Below, piece by piece: positions 8,168 through 18,399 of a stretch of 45,777 bases of DNA. This DNA comes from Melioribacter roseus (GTDB lineage Bacteria > Bacteroidota > Ignavibacteria > Ignavibacteriales > Melioribacteraceae): contig DYSW01000002.1 in the NCBI GenBank assembly GCA_020726285.1, forward strand, positions 13,182 through 58,958, read 5' to 3'. Below the pieces are notes generated by a model that was not told the DNA's origin, did not search any database, and saw only the letters and a program-made list of their open reading frames with translations. The stretch's first letter is position 1. Each line of letters begins with the position of its first letter. A program made the position numbers and the translations under genes.

Positions 8168-9269
8168 ATGTTTGAAGAACAGATTCGCACGGTCAATAAA
8201 TTATCAGAAAAAGTAACCAAATTACGAGGTTATCTTTGACATCGCTGGAAAAGAAGAAAAAATAAAGAAATTAAACTCGCAAACTGAAGTTGACGGTTTT
8301 TGGGGCAACAAGAAATCTGCCCAAAAAATTCTTCAAGAAATAAAATCATTACAAAATTGGGTGGAATTATGGAAAAATCTAAATTCAGATTTACAGAATT
8401 TTGCAGAATTTCTTGAATTTGCAAAAATTGAAAATGATGATTCCTTGCAAAGTGAAATTGATTCTGAACTATTGAAATTTACAAATAGAATCGAAGAAAC
8501 AGAATTAAAAAGTATGTTAAGTGGAAAAGATGATGATAAAAATTGCATTTTAACCATTCATTCTGGTGCTGGTGGAACAGAAGCACAAGATTGGGGCGAA
8601 ATGCTGATGAGAATGTACTTGCGTTGGGGTGAACAGAATAATTACAAAATGAACTTGATTGATTATCTTGAAGGAGAAGGTGCTGGTTTAAAAAGTGCGT
8701 CAATCGAAGTTGAAGGAAGTTTTGCTTACGGTTATATGAAGGCAGAAAATGGTGTCCATCGTTTGGTGCGAATTTCGCCGTTCGATTCCAACAAACGCCG
8801 ACACACATCATTTGCGTCAGTTTTTGTAATTCCCGAAATAGACGATTCAATTGAAATTGATATAAATCCATCTGATTTAAGAATTGATACTTTTCGTGCG
8901 GGTGGGAAAGGCGGACAAAATGTAAATAAAGTTGAAACCGCTGTAAGAATTACACATATTCCAACTGGAATTGTGGCAGCTTGCCAAAATGAACGCTCAC
9001 AAATTCAGAATAAAACAAATGCAATGAAAATGTTGCGTGCAAAACTTTATCAAGTTGAATTAGAGAAAGAACAAGCCGAAATAGAAGAAGTTGAAAAAAA
9101 TAAAATGAAAATTGAATGGGGAAGTCAAATACGATCTTATGTTTTCCACCCTTATAATATGGTGAAAGATCATCGCACAAATTTTGAAACTTCAGATGTT
9201 AACGGAGTTATGGATGGAAATTTAAACGGATTTATCAAAGAATTCTTATTGAAATTTTCTGAAGTATGA
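8168..9269 (+). CDS. prfB: Peptide chain release factor 2, expressed by programmed +1 frameshift
   Basis: The ATG at 8168 opens 23 codons that end at an in-frame TGA at 8237-8239. Skipping the T at 8237 joins this to the long frame from 8238, giving a 366-residue protein, the normal RF2 length. It recognises UGA and UAA stops and releases peptides. Visible motifs are the codon-recognition tripeptide SPF at about 203-205 and the hydrolysis motif GGQ at about 248-250 in [13 protein letters not shown]. The frameshift makes synthesis self-regulating: low RF2 favours the shift at UGA. An annotation that begins at an internal GTG (8361) would miss the first 64 residues. Confidence 0.97.
8225..8240 (+). 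promoter_or_regulatory. prfB +1 programmed frameshift site
   Basis: The sequence CGAGGTTATCTTTGAC contains the canonical slippery CTT followed by TGA and C, with a Shine-Dalgarno-like GAGGT three bases upstream of CTT. It is essentially the same element as in E. coli prfB (AGGGGGTATCTTTGAC), and the reading frame switches exactly here. Confidence 0.95.
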
Positions 9270-10054
9270 TGAAAAAAATCCTAATAATTTTCCTATTCGC
9301 AACTTTCATCCATCAGAAAGCACAAAATCAGAATTGTGAAATTATCAAGCATGATTTCACGCATTTTGTAGATATAAGAAAAACATTTTTTCGCCAACCA
9401 TTAAATTGGGAAAGTAAAGATTGGCAGATTTTAGCTGGAATTACTGCTGGAACAGCAATATCAGTTTTAGCAGATAATTCATTAAAAACAATCGTTCAGG
9501 AAAATCAGAGTAAAATTGCTTCAGATATTTTCAAAATAGATGATTTTTACGGATCATATTATTCATTTTTAATTCCTTTCTCTGCTTATTCAATTGGATA
9601 TTTTTCAGAAAATGAAGACTTACGGAAGCTTGGTTTGCTCACGGCTGAAGCAATTGCTTATTCTGGTTTAATAACACTTTCCTTAAAATTTATAATTGGA
9701 AGAAATCGCCCGTTTACGGAAAATGGAGTTCTAAAATTCAATCCATTTTCTACAAACAATGAGTTTAATTCTTTCTCGAGTGGACACACAACGATTGCTT
9801 TTGCAATTTCAACGGTAATGGCAAATTATTCTGATAACTTTTATTGGAAAGCGGCATGGTTTTCATTAGCAGGTACAACGGGACTCGCCAGAATTTATCA
9901 TAATCAGCATTGGTTTTCGGATGTAATTTTTAGTGGAATTGTTGGTTATTCAGTCGCAGATTTTATCATAAACAACGATAAAGAAACTCAAAATGGTGAA
10001 AACTTATCAATAATTCCAACAACCGACAGAGTTTTCATCTCGATTAAGCTATAA
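9266..10054 (+). CDS. PAP2-family membrane-associated phosphatase
   Basis: A 262-residue protein with a hydrophobic N-terminal signal sequence ([13 protein letters not shown]) and several membrane segments. It has the three PAP2 phosphatase signatures: [10 protein letters not shown] (motif 1), FSSGHTT (motif 2) and [13 protein letters not shown] (motif 3 with its His and Asp). Likely substrates are undecaprenyl pyrophosphate, phosphatidic acid or another lipid phosphate, acting on the periplasmic side. The ATG overlaps the prfB stop (ATGA); a second ATG lies immediately after, at 9269, and either could be used. Confidence 0.85.
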   Translation: MMKKILIIFLFATFIHQKAQNQNCEIIKHDFTHFVDIRKTFFRQPLNWESKDWQILAGITAGTAISVLADNSLKTIVQENQSKIASDIFKIDDFYGSYYSFLIPFSAYSIGYFSENEDLRKLGLLTAEAIAYSGLITLSLKFIIGRNRPFTENGVLKFNPFSTNNEFNSFSSGHTTIAFAISTVMANYSDNFYWKAAWFSLAGTTGLARIYHNQHWFSDVIFSGIVGYSVADFIINNDKETQNGENLSIIPTTDRVFISIKL

Positions 10055-10188
10055 AATAGAATCCAATTGATTTTATTGGGAAATTTTCAAATCAAAGTAT
10101 GATTATAGAACCTTTTTTATTTTAAATAATCTTAATTGTTCAGTATCTTTAAATCATAAATAAATTGTTCATTAATAGATTGGAAACT

Positions 10189-12750
10189 ATGGATTTCAAC
10201 TTTTCAGATAGAGTAGAAGAAGTAATTAGATTTAGCAAAGAAGCCGCTTTTAGTACTGGTCACGAATCAATTGGGACCGAACATTTGTTGTTGGGAATAA
10301 TTCGGGAAGGAAGTGGGAATGCAATTGTTATCTTAAAGAATTTATCAGTTGATTTGGCAGTGTTAAAAAAATCAATTGAAGATGCTACAAGAACAAATAG
10401 CATTACATTAACAGTTGGTAAAGTTCCACTTACTAAAGAAGCAGAAAAAGTACTAAAACGCACTCAAATTGAATCAAAAATATATAAAAAGAATGTTATA
10501 GGAACTGAGCATTTGTTGCTTGGAATACTTACCGATCGCGAAAATGTGGCTTCGCAAATTTTATCGCAATTTAATGTTACATACGAATATGTAAGAGATG
10601 AATTGCTAAAATTATACGGATATTCAGGATTTAATGCTGAACAAACTGATGTTGCATCTTCAAAATATTCTTCAGATTCAGATGACGAACATGAAGAAAA
10701 GGGAGCAATATCATTCGAAAAGAAAGCCAGCGAAAAATCTAAAACTCCCGTTTTAGATAATTTTGGTCGAGATTTGACAAAATTAGCTGAAAGTTCAAAA
10801 CTTGATCCTGTAATTGGTCGTGAAGTTGAAATTGAGCGAGTAACTCAAATTTTAAGCCGAAGAAAAAAAAATAATCCAGTTTTAATTGGAGAACCAGGCG
10901 TTGGAAAAACAGCGATAGCCGAAGGTTTGGCACTAAGAATCATTAAACATGAAGTTCCAAGAATTTTGATGAACAAACGAGTTGTTACACTCGACATTGC
11001 AGGTCTAGTTGCTGGAACAAAATATCGCGGTCAGTTTGAAGAAAGAATGAAAGCTCTGATGAACGAACTTGAAAGATCAGAAGATGTAATTTTGTTTATT
11101 GATGAACTTCATACAATTGTTGGAGCTGGCGGTGCTTCAGGTTCACTTGATGCTTCAAACATGTTTAAACCAGCACTTTCTCGAGGTGATATTCAATGTA
11201 TTGGTGCTACAACTTTGGATGAATACAGAAAATACATTGAAGTTGACGGAGCTTTGGATAGAAGATTTCAAAAAGTTATGGTAAATCCTCCAAATTCATC
11301 AGAAACTCTCGAAATTCTAAAAAATATTAAATTCAAATATGAAGAACATCATCATGTAAGATATTCGGATGAAGCACTTGAAGCAACAGTTAGATTAAGT
11401 GATAGATATATTACTGATAGATATTTTCCAGATAAAGCTATTGATGTTTTGGATGAAGCTGGCTCACGAGTTTATATGAGCAAATATAATGCTCCAGAAG
11501 AAGTAATTCTTTTAGAGAGAGAAGTAGAAAAAATTAGAGAAGAAAAAAAAGCTGTTGTTAATAAACAAAATTTTGAAGAAGCTGCTCGATTACGTGATCG
11601 AGAAAAATTTTTGCTTGACGAACTACAGAGACAAAAAGATTTATGGGAAATTAAATCAAATTCAGTCTTTTTTGATGTAAACGAAGACGACATAAGCAAA
11701 GTTGTATCAATGATTACAGGAATTCCTGTGCAACGAGTAATTCAAGCCGAATCTGAAAAATTAATGAATATGGATAAAGAATTAATGAAGTCCATAATCG
11801 GACAAGATGAAGCAATTACAAAACTTTCAAAAGCAATAAGAAGAGCAAGAGCTGGTTTAAAAAATCCAAGCAAACCAATAGGAAGTTTTATCTTTTTGGG
11901 ACCAACTGGAGTTGGTAAAACTGAAATGGCGAAAGTTATTGCCAAATATCTTTTTGATTCAGAAGATTCATTGGTGCGGATTGATATGTCTGAATATATG
12001 GAGAAATTTGCCGTTTCACGTTTAGTTGGGGCGCCTCCGGGTTATGTTGGTTATGAAGAAGGTGGACAATTAACAGAAAAAATAAGAAGAAAACCATATT
12101 CAGTTGTCCTTTTTGACGAAGTTGAAAAAGCACATTCTGATGTATTTAACATATTACTTCAGATTTTAGATGATGGGACAGCAACAGATTCGCTTGGAAG
12201 AAAAGTAGATTTCCGAAATACGATTATTATTATGACTTCGAATGTTGGAACGAAAAATCTTAAAAATATAAGCAATTTTGGATTCGGAGATAATTCAGAA
12301 ATAAATCGATACGAAAATCTTAAGAAAACAGTTCAAGAAGCAATGAAAGATTTATTTAACCCAGAGTTTTTAAACAGAATTGACGATATAATAGTATTCA
12401 GAAATCTTGAAAAAGAAGATATTATGAAAATGGTACAACTTGAAATTAGCGATTTAGTAAAGAATCTTAGTGAAAGAAAAATGAAATTAGAACTTCATAA
12501 ATCGGCAGTTGAATATCTTGTTGATAAAGGATTTGACCCAAAATACGGAGCACGTCCTTTAAGAAGAGCAATTCAAACTCATCTTGAAGATGTTTTATCT
12601 GAAGAATTATTGCAAAATAAGTTTTCAGAAGGCGATATTGTGGAAGTAAAATTTAAAAAAGGTTCGGAAAGATTATCTTTCGGAAAGAAAAATAAAATTT
12701 CTGACAAAAATGAAGAAAATTTAGACTCAATTATTCAAATACCTTTATAA
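10189..12750 (+). CDS. clpC: ATP-dependent Clp protease ATP-binding subunit ClpC
   Basis: An 853-residue Hsp100 unfoldase. The N-terminal Clp repeats occupy about 1-145 ([11 protein letters not shown] and [10 protein letters not shown] mark the two copies). The first AAA+ domain has Walker A GEPGVGKT at 234-241. A UVR/coiled-coil middle region lies near 415-450, and the second AAA+ domain has Walker A GPTGVGKT at 571-578 with [10 protein letters not shown] and the arginine-finger region [10 protein letters not shown]. ClpC feeds substrates to ClpP, which is not in the window. I chose the ATG at 10189 over an upstream TTG because the family begins with [12 protein letters not shown]. It heads a run of eleven genes spaced by 23 bases or less. 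Confidence 0.96.
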   Translation: MDFNFSDRVEEVIRFSKEAAFSTGHESIGTEHLLLGIIREGSGNAIVILKNLSVDLAVLKKSIEDATRTNSITLTVGKVPLTKEAEKVLKRTQIESKIYKKNVIGTEHLLLGILTDRENVASQILSQFNVTYEYVRDELLKLYGYSGFNAEQTDVASSKYSSDSDDEHEEKGAISFEKKASEKSKTPVLDNFGRDLTKLAESSKLDPVIGREVEIERVTQILSRRKKNNPVLIGEPGVGKTAIAEGLALRIIKHEVPRILMNKRVVTLDIAGLVAGTKYRGQFEERMKALMNELERSEDVILFIDELHTIVGAGGASGSLDASNMFKPALSRGDIQCIGATTLDEYRKYIEVDGALDRRFQKVMVNPPNSSETLEILKNIKFKYEEHHHVRYSDEALEATVRLSDRYITDRYFPDKAIDVLDEAGSRVYMSKYNAPEEVILLEREVEKIREEKKAVVNKQNFEEAARLRDREKFLLDELQRQKDLWEIKSNSVFFDVNEDDISKVVSMITGIPVQRVIQAESEKLMNMDKELMKSIIGQDEAITKLSKAIRRARAGLKNPSKPIGSFIFLGPTGVGKTEMAKVIAKYLFDSEDSLVRIDMSEYMEKFAVSRLVGAPPGYVGYEEGGQLTEKIRRKPYSVVLFDEVEKAHSDVFNILLQILDDGTATDSLGRKVDFRNTIIIMTSNVGTKNLKNISNFGFGDNSEINRYENLKKTVQEAMKDLFNPEFLNRIDDIIVFRNLEKEDIMKMVQLEISDLVKNLSERKMKLELHKSAVEYLVDKGFDPKYGARPLRRAIQTHLEDVLSEELLQNKFSEGDIVEVKFKKGSERLSFGKKNKISDKNEENLDSIIQIPL

Positions 12751-12765
12751 ACTTGTGAGGAATAA

Positions 12766-13044
12766 GTGTCACTACTAACAAATACTGAAATCGAAGAACA
12801 AATCCGAGATTTAGAAGGATGGAAAATTGAAGGGGAAAAGTTGGTAAAAGAATATCAATTTATCGACTTTTATAATGCACTGAGTTTTGTTGTCAAACTT
12901 GGCGTTGAAGCAGAAAAGTTGAATCATCATCCTGAAATTCTTATTCATTCTTATAACAAAGTGAAAATTACAACTACAACTCACGAAGAAGGTGGAATTA
13001 CAGAATTAGACACAAGATTGGCAGACAGACTCGAGAGAATCTAA
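12766..13044 (+). CDS. phhB: Pterin-4a-carbinolamine dehydratase
   Basis: A 92-residue protein of normal length for the PCD/DCoH family, which dehydrates 4a-hydroxytetrahydropterin formed by aromatic amino acid hydroxylases. The family motif is complete: EAEKLNHHPEI, then a tyrosine, TTTTHEEGGIT and TELD. Translation starts at GTG, preceded by GAGGAAT. No phenylalanine hydroxylase is nearby, so a role in pterin recycling or in molybdopterin-type chemistry is possible. It sits 15 bases after clpC and 2 bases before pyrE. Confidence 0.92.
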   Translation: MSLLTNTEIEEQIRDLEGWKIEGEKLVKEYQFIDFYNALSFVVKLGVEAEKLNHHPEILIHSYNKVKITTTTHEEGGITELDTRLADRLERI

Positions 13045-13046
13045 CA

Positions 13047-13622
13047 ATGACAAAAGATGATGTTATTAAATTATTTAAGGAAACTAATGCCCTTTTAAAC
13101 GGGCATTTTTTATTAACTTCTGGAAAGCATTCAGACACTTATTTTCAGTGTGCAAAAATACTTGAGCATCCAAACCATACTGAGAGTTTACTTAGCGAAA
13201 TTGTTGAATATTTCAAATCTTATGAAATTGATATTGTAATTGCTCCAGCAATGGGTGGAATTATTGTAGGCTACGAAGTTGCTCGCGGTTTGGGTAAAAG
13301 ATTTGTTTTTACTGAACGCGAAAATGGAAAAATGACACTCCGCAGAAATTTCCAACTTGAGAAAAAGAGTAAAGTTCTGGTTTGTGAAGATGTAACAACA
13401 ACAGGCGGTTCAGTTTTTGAGGTAATGGAAATCGTTAAAAATTCAGAAGCGGAAGTTATTGGTGTTGCAATGATTGTAGATAGAAGTAATGGGAAAATTG
13501 ATTTCGGTGTTCCAACAAAATCAGTACTTAAATTGGATGTGGTCGCTTACGAATCGATAGATTGTCCGATTTGTAAAACGGGAAAACCACTTGTAAAACC
13601 GGGCTCAAGGATTGTGAAATGA
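13047..13622 (+). CDS. pyrE: Orotate phosphoribosyltransferase
   Basis: A 191-residue type I phosphoribosyltransferase that converts orotate and PRPP to OMP in pyrimidine synthesis. Landmarks are FLLTSGKHSDTYFQCAKI at the N-terminus, APAMGGIIVGYEVAR, the TERENGKMTLRR flexible loop and the PRPP-binding VCEDVTTTGGSVFEV. The CPICKTGKPLVKPGSR tail is typical of this length class. It is the only de novo pyrimidine gene in the window and overlaps the following peptidase gene by 4 bases. Confidence 0.95.
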   Translation: MTKDDVIKLFKETNALLNGHFLLTSGKHSDTYFQCAKILEHPNHTESLLSEIVEYFKSYEIDIVIAPAMGGIIVGYEVARGLGKRFVFTERENGKMTLRRNFQLEKKSKVLVCEDVTTTGGSVFEVMEIVKNSEAEVIGVAMIVDRSNGKIDFGVPTKSVLKLDVVAYESIDCPICKTGKPLVKPGSRIVK

Positions 13623-14884
13623 AGAAAATGATGCTTCTTTCTTTAATTATTTATTCTATTACTTTATCGCAGAGTTTTGATAAGTACTTTGAAAACAAAG
13701 GATTAAGAATTGACTTGTTCCAATCTGGAAATTCGGAATATGAAATAATTACTCTAAAACAATTAGTCGCTGAAAAGTACTTTAGCGGAAACAAGAATAA
13801 ATTGGTTGACAATCTAAATCTTGGTTATTACTTCGTAAAAGTTTATAATTCTCAGGATGAAGTTATTTATTCTCGAGGATTTTCTACTCTTTTTCAAGAA
13901 TGGCAAACAACAAAAGAAGCAGAAAGTATTGATAAATCTTTTCCAATTTCTGTGAAAATTCCATATCCAAAAGAAAACGTAACGTTAAATTTGTACAAAA
14001 GGGATAAGAAAAATCATTTTCAAAGTATTTATTCTCTTAAAATTGACCCAATAAATTACTTCATCAAATCAGAAAATATCGAACAAGTTGAATTAATAAA
14101 ACTGCATTATTCAGGCGATTATTCTAAAAAAGTAGATATTTTGTTTGTTCCAGATGGATATGCAAAAAGTGATACAAAAAAATTGAAGAATGATTTAGAA
14201 AGATTTTCCGAGTATTTATTAGAATATTCACCATTTTCTCAGCACAAGACGAAAATTAACATTTGGGGCTTAAATCTATTTTCAGAAGAAAGTGGAACTG
14301 ATATTCCTGGTGCAAATATTTATAAGAACACCGCAATTGAAAGTAGCTTTTATACTTTTGATTCCGAACGATATTTAACTGTAACTGATATTCACAATTT
14401 ATCGCAAAAAACATCAAATGTACCTTACGATTATATTATAGTGTTGGTAAATTCCGAGAAATACGGTGGTGGTGGAATTTACAATTTTTGGGCAGTAACT
14501 TCGGTTGATAATCCTAAATCGGAATTAGTAATGATGCATGAATTTGGACATTCTTTTGCTGGATTAGCAGATGAATATTATACTTCAGATGTTTCCTATG
14601 AAGATTATTTTGACTTGAATACGGAACCTTGGGAGAAAAATATTACAACGTTAGTCGATTTTGAATTAAAGTGGAAAAATTTATTAAAAAAGGATACTCC
14701 AATTCCAACTCAACTTGAAGATGCTAATAAATATCCAATCGGAGTTTATGAAGGTGGAGGTTACGTAGCAAAAGGTGTTTATAGACCTTCGGAAAATAGT
14801 TTAATGAAAACACTCGGAATCGAAGGTTTTAACGAAGTAAGTAAAAATTGTATAGAATCAATAATTAATCATTTTTCGGAATAA
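13619..14884 (+). CDS. Secreted M64 family metallopeptidase (IgA-peptidase-like)
   Basis: A 421-residue protein with an N-terminal signal sequence (MLLSLIIYSITLSQS). An N-terminal region of about 160 residues resembles the beta-rich domain of M64 peptidases. The catalytic domain begins at VDILFVPDGYAKSD, and zinc-binding HEFGH lies at about 307-311 followed by AGLADEYY. The family was named from a Clostridium IgA peptidase, but in environmental Bacteroidota it is a general secreted protease of unknown substrate. There is no T9SS C-terminal domain; the protein ends shortly after the catalytic region. The start overlaps pyrE by ATGA and the stop overlaps the next start by one base. Confidence 0.85.
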   Translation: MKKMMLLSLIIYSITLSQSFDKYFENKGLRIDLFQSGNSEYEIITLKQLVAEKYFSGNKNKLVDNLNLGYYFVKVYNSQDEVIYSRGFSTLFQEWQTTKEAESIDKSFPISVKIPYPKENVTLNLYKRDKKNHFQSIYSLKIDPINYFIKSENIEQVELIKLHYSGDYSKKVDILFVPDGYAKSDTKKLKNDLERFSEYLLEYSPFSQHKTKINIWGLNLFSEESGTDIPGANIYKNTAIESSFYTFDSERYLTVTDIHNLSQKTSNVPYDYIIVLVNSEKYGGGGIYNFWAVTSVDNPKSELVMMHEFGHSFAGLADEYYTSDVSYEDYFDLNTEPWEKNITTLVDFELKWKNLLKKDTPIPTQLEDANKYPIGVYEGGGYVAKGVYRPSENSLMKTLGIEGFNEVSKNCIESIINHFSE

Positions 14885-16107
14885 TGCAGAAACAATTACA
14901 TAAAACTCTGATGAAAATCTCGTCAGGGGAATTTAAAGATGATATTGAACTATTTTCAACTGTAATTAAACAGTTAATTAGCGACCCAAAGTTAAAAGTT
15001 ACAGGCGGAAGAGTTTGGCAACTTTCAAGAGAAAACAAAGTCTATCAAATTTATTACCAAATTGGCGAATACAAGCGAATTGAAAAAGATTTCTCGTTAA
15101 ATTTGGATGAAGAGGTTATCCAAAAAATTTCTACTGAAAGAACAATTACTTCTTTAGAAGTAAACAAAGAATTACTTGCAAAGGGAATTTTTGAATTTTC
15201 AGCGTCTGGATTTAGTAAAAAGGTGAAAATTAATGGCAAAAATTATTACAAATACATTCTTGCTTTAAATACAACTGATTTTTCCATTGAATTTAAGTAT
15301 GTCTTAAATGTAGTTTCTACTCTACTTACTTCAAGATTGACGGAATGGGAAATAAAAGAAAGAAAAGAAGATCTTCAAGCGGATATTAATCAAGCTAAAA
15401 AATTGCAAAGAAGCATTTTGCCTGAACATGAATATAATTTTAGTGATTACGATATTTATGGAGTAACTTCTTCAGCCAAAGAACTTAGCGGCGATTTTTT
15501 TGATTATCTGAAAATTGGTGAAGGTGAAGAACGATTGGGAATTGTTGTTGGCGATGTTGCTTCAAAAGGACTAGTTGCCGCCGCAGAAGCAATGTACATT
15601 TCTGGTGCAATTAGAATGTCATCGCACTTCCAAATCAAAATATCTCCATTTATGTCAAGGTTAAATAATCTAATTAACCAAATTTTTAGTGATGATAGAT
15701 TTGTAACAATGTTTTATGGCGAACTTTCTGAAGATAAAAAAGGCTTATTTTTGTATTCCAACGCTGGTCATAATCCTCCAATTTTTATTGACAAAAAGAT
15801 GAAAGTTATTGAACTAAACGTAAATGGACCGCTTTTAGGACCAGTTCCACATTCAAAATATGGGACAGATAGTATTTATATCAATTCTGGCGATTTACTT
15901 GCAATTTACTCAGATGGAATTGTTGAAGCTGCAAATGAAAAATTCCATTTTTACGGTAAAAGGAGGCTAGTAAATCTTTTGAAAATGAAGAAAGCAGAAT
16001 CTCCTAAAATTATTGCACTTTCTATTCTGGATGATGTTATAAAATTTTCTTCGAATGATAGTCAATATCAAGATGACAAAACAATTGTTGTAATTAAGAG
16101 AAATTAA
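14884..16107 (+). CDS. PP2C/SpoIIE-type serine phosphatase with GAF-like N-terminus
   Basis: A 407-residue RsbU/SpoIIE-family phosphatase. Residues 1-165 form a probable GAF-like sensor, followed by the coiled-coil linker QAKKLQRSILPEHE that normally precedes these domains. The catalytic domain runs from about 195 to the end, with the metal-binding aspartates in LSGDFFD, VVGDVASKG, YSDGIVEA and QDDKTIVV. Such enzymes usually dephosphorylate anti-anti-sigma factors in partner-switching systems. No anti-sigma or STAS gene is beside it, so its target is elsewhere. It sits between an M64 peptidase and the PduS-like gene. Confidence 0.88.
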   Translation: MQKQLHKTLMKISSGEFKDDIELFSTVIKQLISDPKLKVTGGRVWQLSRENKVYQIYYQIGEYKRIEKDFSLNLDEEVIQKISTERTITSLEVNKELLAKGIFEFSASGFSKKVKINGKNYYKYILALNTTDFSIEFKYVLNVVSTLLTSRLTEWEIKERKEDLQADINQAKKLQRSILPEHEYNFSDYDIYGVTSSAKELSGDFFDYLKIGEGEERLGIVVGDVASKGLVAAAEAMYISGAIRMSSHFQIKISPFMSRLNNLINQIFSDDRFVTMFYGELSEDKKGLFLYSNAGHNPPIFIDKKMKVIELNVNGPLLGPVPHSKYGTDSIYINSGDLLAIYSDGIVEAANEKFHFYGKRRLVNLLKMKKAESPKIIALSILDDVIKFSSNDSQYQDDKTIVVIKRN

Positions 16108-16111
16108 CAAA

Positions 16112-17428
16112 ATGAGTCTCAAAGAAATAATATTTCGTGCTGGAATTGTTGGAGCTGGTGGTGCTGGTTTTCCGACACACATAAAAGCTTCGTCAAAAGT
16201 TGATTTTGTTGTGGCAAATGGTGCTGAATGCGAACCACTTTTGCACAAGGATTTTGAAATATCTAAACACTTTGCAAAGGAAATTATCGCGGGAATGAAC
16301 TTGATGATTGCCGAAACTTCAGCTCAAAAAGGTTATTTTGGGATGAAAAGTAAGAATCAAGAAGCAATTGATGAAGTAGAAAAATACATCAAAAACACAA
16401 ACATTGAATTGACTGAATTGGAAGATTATTATCCCGCAGGCGATGAATACGAACTTGTTTATGAAACCACAAAAAGGTTAATTCCCGCACACGGAATTCC
16501 ACTTGATGTTGGAATAGTTGTAAATAACGTTGAAACTTTGTACAATATTTCTCAAGCAGAAAAAGGAATTACTCTAACGGAAAAATTTGTTTGCGTAACT
16601 GGAATTGTAAAAAATCCATCAACTTTTTTTGTACCGATTGGCACAACTTTTCGTCAATTATTAGATTTTGTCGGAGGCACAACTTCACGAGAATTTGTGT
16701 TTTTTGTCGGTGGAATAATGATGGGAAAACTTTCTGATAATTTGGATGAAGTAGTTACCAAAACTACTGCTGGATTAATATTTCTTCCTGCAGAACATTA
16801 TTTAGCAAACAGAATGCAACGCACAACTGCGGATATGAATAGAATCGGGAAATCAGCTTGCGACCAATGTTCATATTGCACTGAATTTTGTCCGCGATAT
16901 TTAATGGGATATGATGTTCAACCTCATAAAGTTATGCGTTCGCTTGGATTTTCAACAAGTGGAAATGCAATTTGGGACGAATATGCGGATTTGTGCAGCA
17001 CTTGCGGTTTGTGTTCACTTTATTCTTGTCCAGAAGATTTATATCCACGCGAAGCTTGTGTGCAAGGAAAAGAATATCTTCGAAATGAAAAAATTAAACA
17101 CGTTCAACCGAAAGAAGTAAAAATTCATCCAATGAAAAATGGGAGGAAAGTCCCACTAAAACAATTGATGAATAAACTGAATGTTCGTCATTTGAATTAT
17201 GAAACACCATTTCAAAACAATTTTCCTATACCAAAAGAAGTGAAAATTTTGATGAAACAGCATTTTGGAATTTCTGCAAAACCAATTGTTGTTATCGGAC
17301 AAAAAGTGGAAAAAGGTGAATTAATTGGAAAAATCGATGAAAATCAACTTGGTGCTTTGATTCATTCTTCTATCGAAGGAATTGTAACTCACGTTTCAAA
17401 TGAATTTGTAAGAATAAAATCAGAATAA
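16112..17428 (+). CDS. pduS: PduS/RnfC-like flavo-iron-sulfur NADH oxidoreductase
   Basis: A 438-residue protein. The N-terminal Rossmann-like NADH/FMN region starts GIVGAGGAGFPTHIK and contains ANGAECEPLL. An SLBB domain follows at about 165-215. Two [4Fe-4S] ferredoxin motifs follow at Cys250/253/256/260 and Cys295/298/301/306. A C-terminal RnfC-type barrel motif sits near 400-438 (GQKVEKGELIGKI). This order and length match PduS, the cobalamin reductase/electron shuttle of propanediol microcompartments, rather than membrane RnfC. The downstream PduT-like shell gene, 23 bases away, supports the microcompartment reading. The electron acceptor is unknown because no B12-dependent diol dehydratase is present. 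Confidence 0.85.
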   Translation: MSLKEIIFRAGIVGAGGAGFPTHIKASSKVDFVVANGAECEPLLHKDFEISKHFAKEIIAGMNLMIAETSAQKGYFGMKSKNQEAIDEVEKYIKNTNIELTELEDYYPAGDEYELVYETTKRLIPAHGIPLDVGIVVNNVETLYNISQAEKGITLTEKFVCVTGIVKNPSTFFVPIGTTFRQLLDFVGGTTSREFVFFVGGIMMGKLSDNLDEVVTKTTAGLIFLPAEHYLANRMQRTTADMNRIGKSACDQCSYCTEFCPRYLMGYDVQPHKVMRSLGFSTSGNAIWDEYADLCSTCGLCSLYSCPEDLYPREACVQGKEYLRNEKIKHVQPKEVKIHPMKNGRKVPLKQLMNKLNVRHLNYETPFQNNFPIPKEVKILMKQHFGISAKPIVVIGQKVEKGELIGKIDENQLGALIHSSIEGIVTHVSNEFVRIKSE

Positions 17429-17451
17429 TTGAAAAAGAGAAAGGTAAATAG

Positions 17452-17997
17452 ATGAATTCATTAGGTTTGGTAGAACTTTCTTCAATAGCTGCTGGAATGC
17501 AAGCCGCGGATTTGATGTTAAAAACAGCACAAGTTGAATTGATAATTTCACGAACAATCTGCTCAGGCAAATTTATGGTTATGATTGGCGGTGAAGTAGC
17601 CGAAGTACAATCTTCAGTTTCGGCAGTTGAAAAATCACTTGATTATGCTCTGATTGATTATTTCGTAATTCCGAATTTACATCCCGACATTTTTCCTGCA
17701 ATTTCGGGTCACACAAATCATGGTGAACTTGAAGCATTGGGAATTCTTGAAGCATTTTCAGTTGCATCGTTAATTGAAGCCGCAGATGCCGCAGTAAAAT
17801 CTGCAAATGTTAGATTAATTGAAATCCGAATGGCAATGGCACTCGGTGGAAAAGCTTTTTGCACATTAACAGGAGAAGTTGCAGCTGTAACTTCTGCAGT
17901 TGAATCTGGAGCAATGATAATTTCGCAAAAAGGTTTGCTAGTAAACAAAGTTGTAATTGCACAACCACGAAAAGAATTATTAAGTGAAATGATTTAA
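17452..17997 (+). CDS. pduT: PduT-like tandem-BMC microcompartment shell protein
   Basis: A 181-residue protein of two BMC domains. The first (about 3-90) starts LGLVELSSIAAGMQAAD and the second (about 93-180) starts EALGILEAFSVASLIEAAD. It resembles PduT closely along its whole length, including IPNLHPDIFPAISGH in the linker. Cys37 in SRTICSGKF is at the position where PduT trimers bind a [4Fe-4S] cluster in the central pore, which would relay electrons across the shell. The next-door PduS-like protein is its expected partner. No other shell gene (BMC-H or BMC-P) occurs in the window, so the main locus must be elsewhere if a compartment is built. Confidence 0.92.
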   Translation: MNSLGLVELSSIAAGMQAADLMLKTAQVELIISRTICSGKFMVMIGGEVAEVQSSVSAVEKSLDYALIDYFVIPNLHPDIFPAISGHTNHGELEALGILEAFSVASLIEAADAAVKSANVRLIEIRMAMALGGKAFCTLTGEVAAVTSAVESGAMIISQKGLLVNKVVIAQPRKELLSEMI

Positions 17998-18009
17998 TAA
18001 GAGATAATT

Positions 18010-18399
18010 ATGAATGAAAATCTAATAGAAAAAGCAAAAGAAGCACAATTAAAATCGATATCTCCATATTCAAATTTTAGAGTTGGTGCGGCAATCGAAA
18101 CGGATGAAGGAAAAATTTATCTTGGTTCAAATATTGAAAATGCTTCTTATTCACTAACTATTTGTGCTGAACGCACTGCAATTTTTAACGCACTTTTATC
18201 TGGCGAAAGAAAATTCAAAAGATTAGCACTTGTCTCAGATTCTGAAAATATAATTGCACCTTGCGGAGCTTGTCGGCAAGTTTTAGCAGAATTTTGCAAT
18301 CAAGATTTTGAAATAATTATGACAAACACAAAAGGCGAAATTAAAATTGCTACTTTAGATGATATTCTCCCATTTTCTTTTTCAAAAAAGGATTTATAA
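18010..18399 (+). CDS. cdd: Cytidine deaminase
   Basis: A 129-residue homotetrameric-type cytidine/deoxycytidine deaminase of normal length. The catalytic motif ICAERTAI holds the first zinc cysteine and the proton-shuttling Glu, and PCGACRQVL holds the other two zinc cysteines. [10 protein letters not shown] and GSNIENASY bind the nucleoside. It produces uridine or deoxyuridine in the cytoplasm. It opens a four-gene nucleoside salvage block and overlaps tdk by one base. Confidence 0.95.
   Translation: MNENLIEKAKEAQLKSISPYSNFRVGAAIETDEGKIYLGSNIENASYSLTICAERTAIFNALLSGERKFKRLALVSDSENIIAPCGACRQVLAEFCNQDFEIIMTNTKGEIKIATLDDILPFSFSKKDL

Noticed and set aside
10070-10092. CCAAT/ATTGG mini-hairpin after the PAP2 gene
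   Set aside because: A 5-base stem without a T-run is too weak to call a terminator.
10165-10188. TTG start eight codons upstream of clpC
   Set aside because: The ClpC family begins at [12 protein letters not shown], which matches the ATG at 10189.
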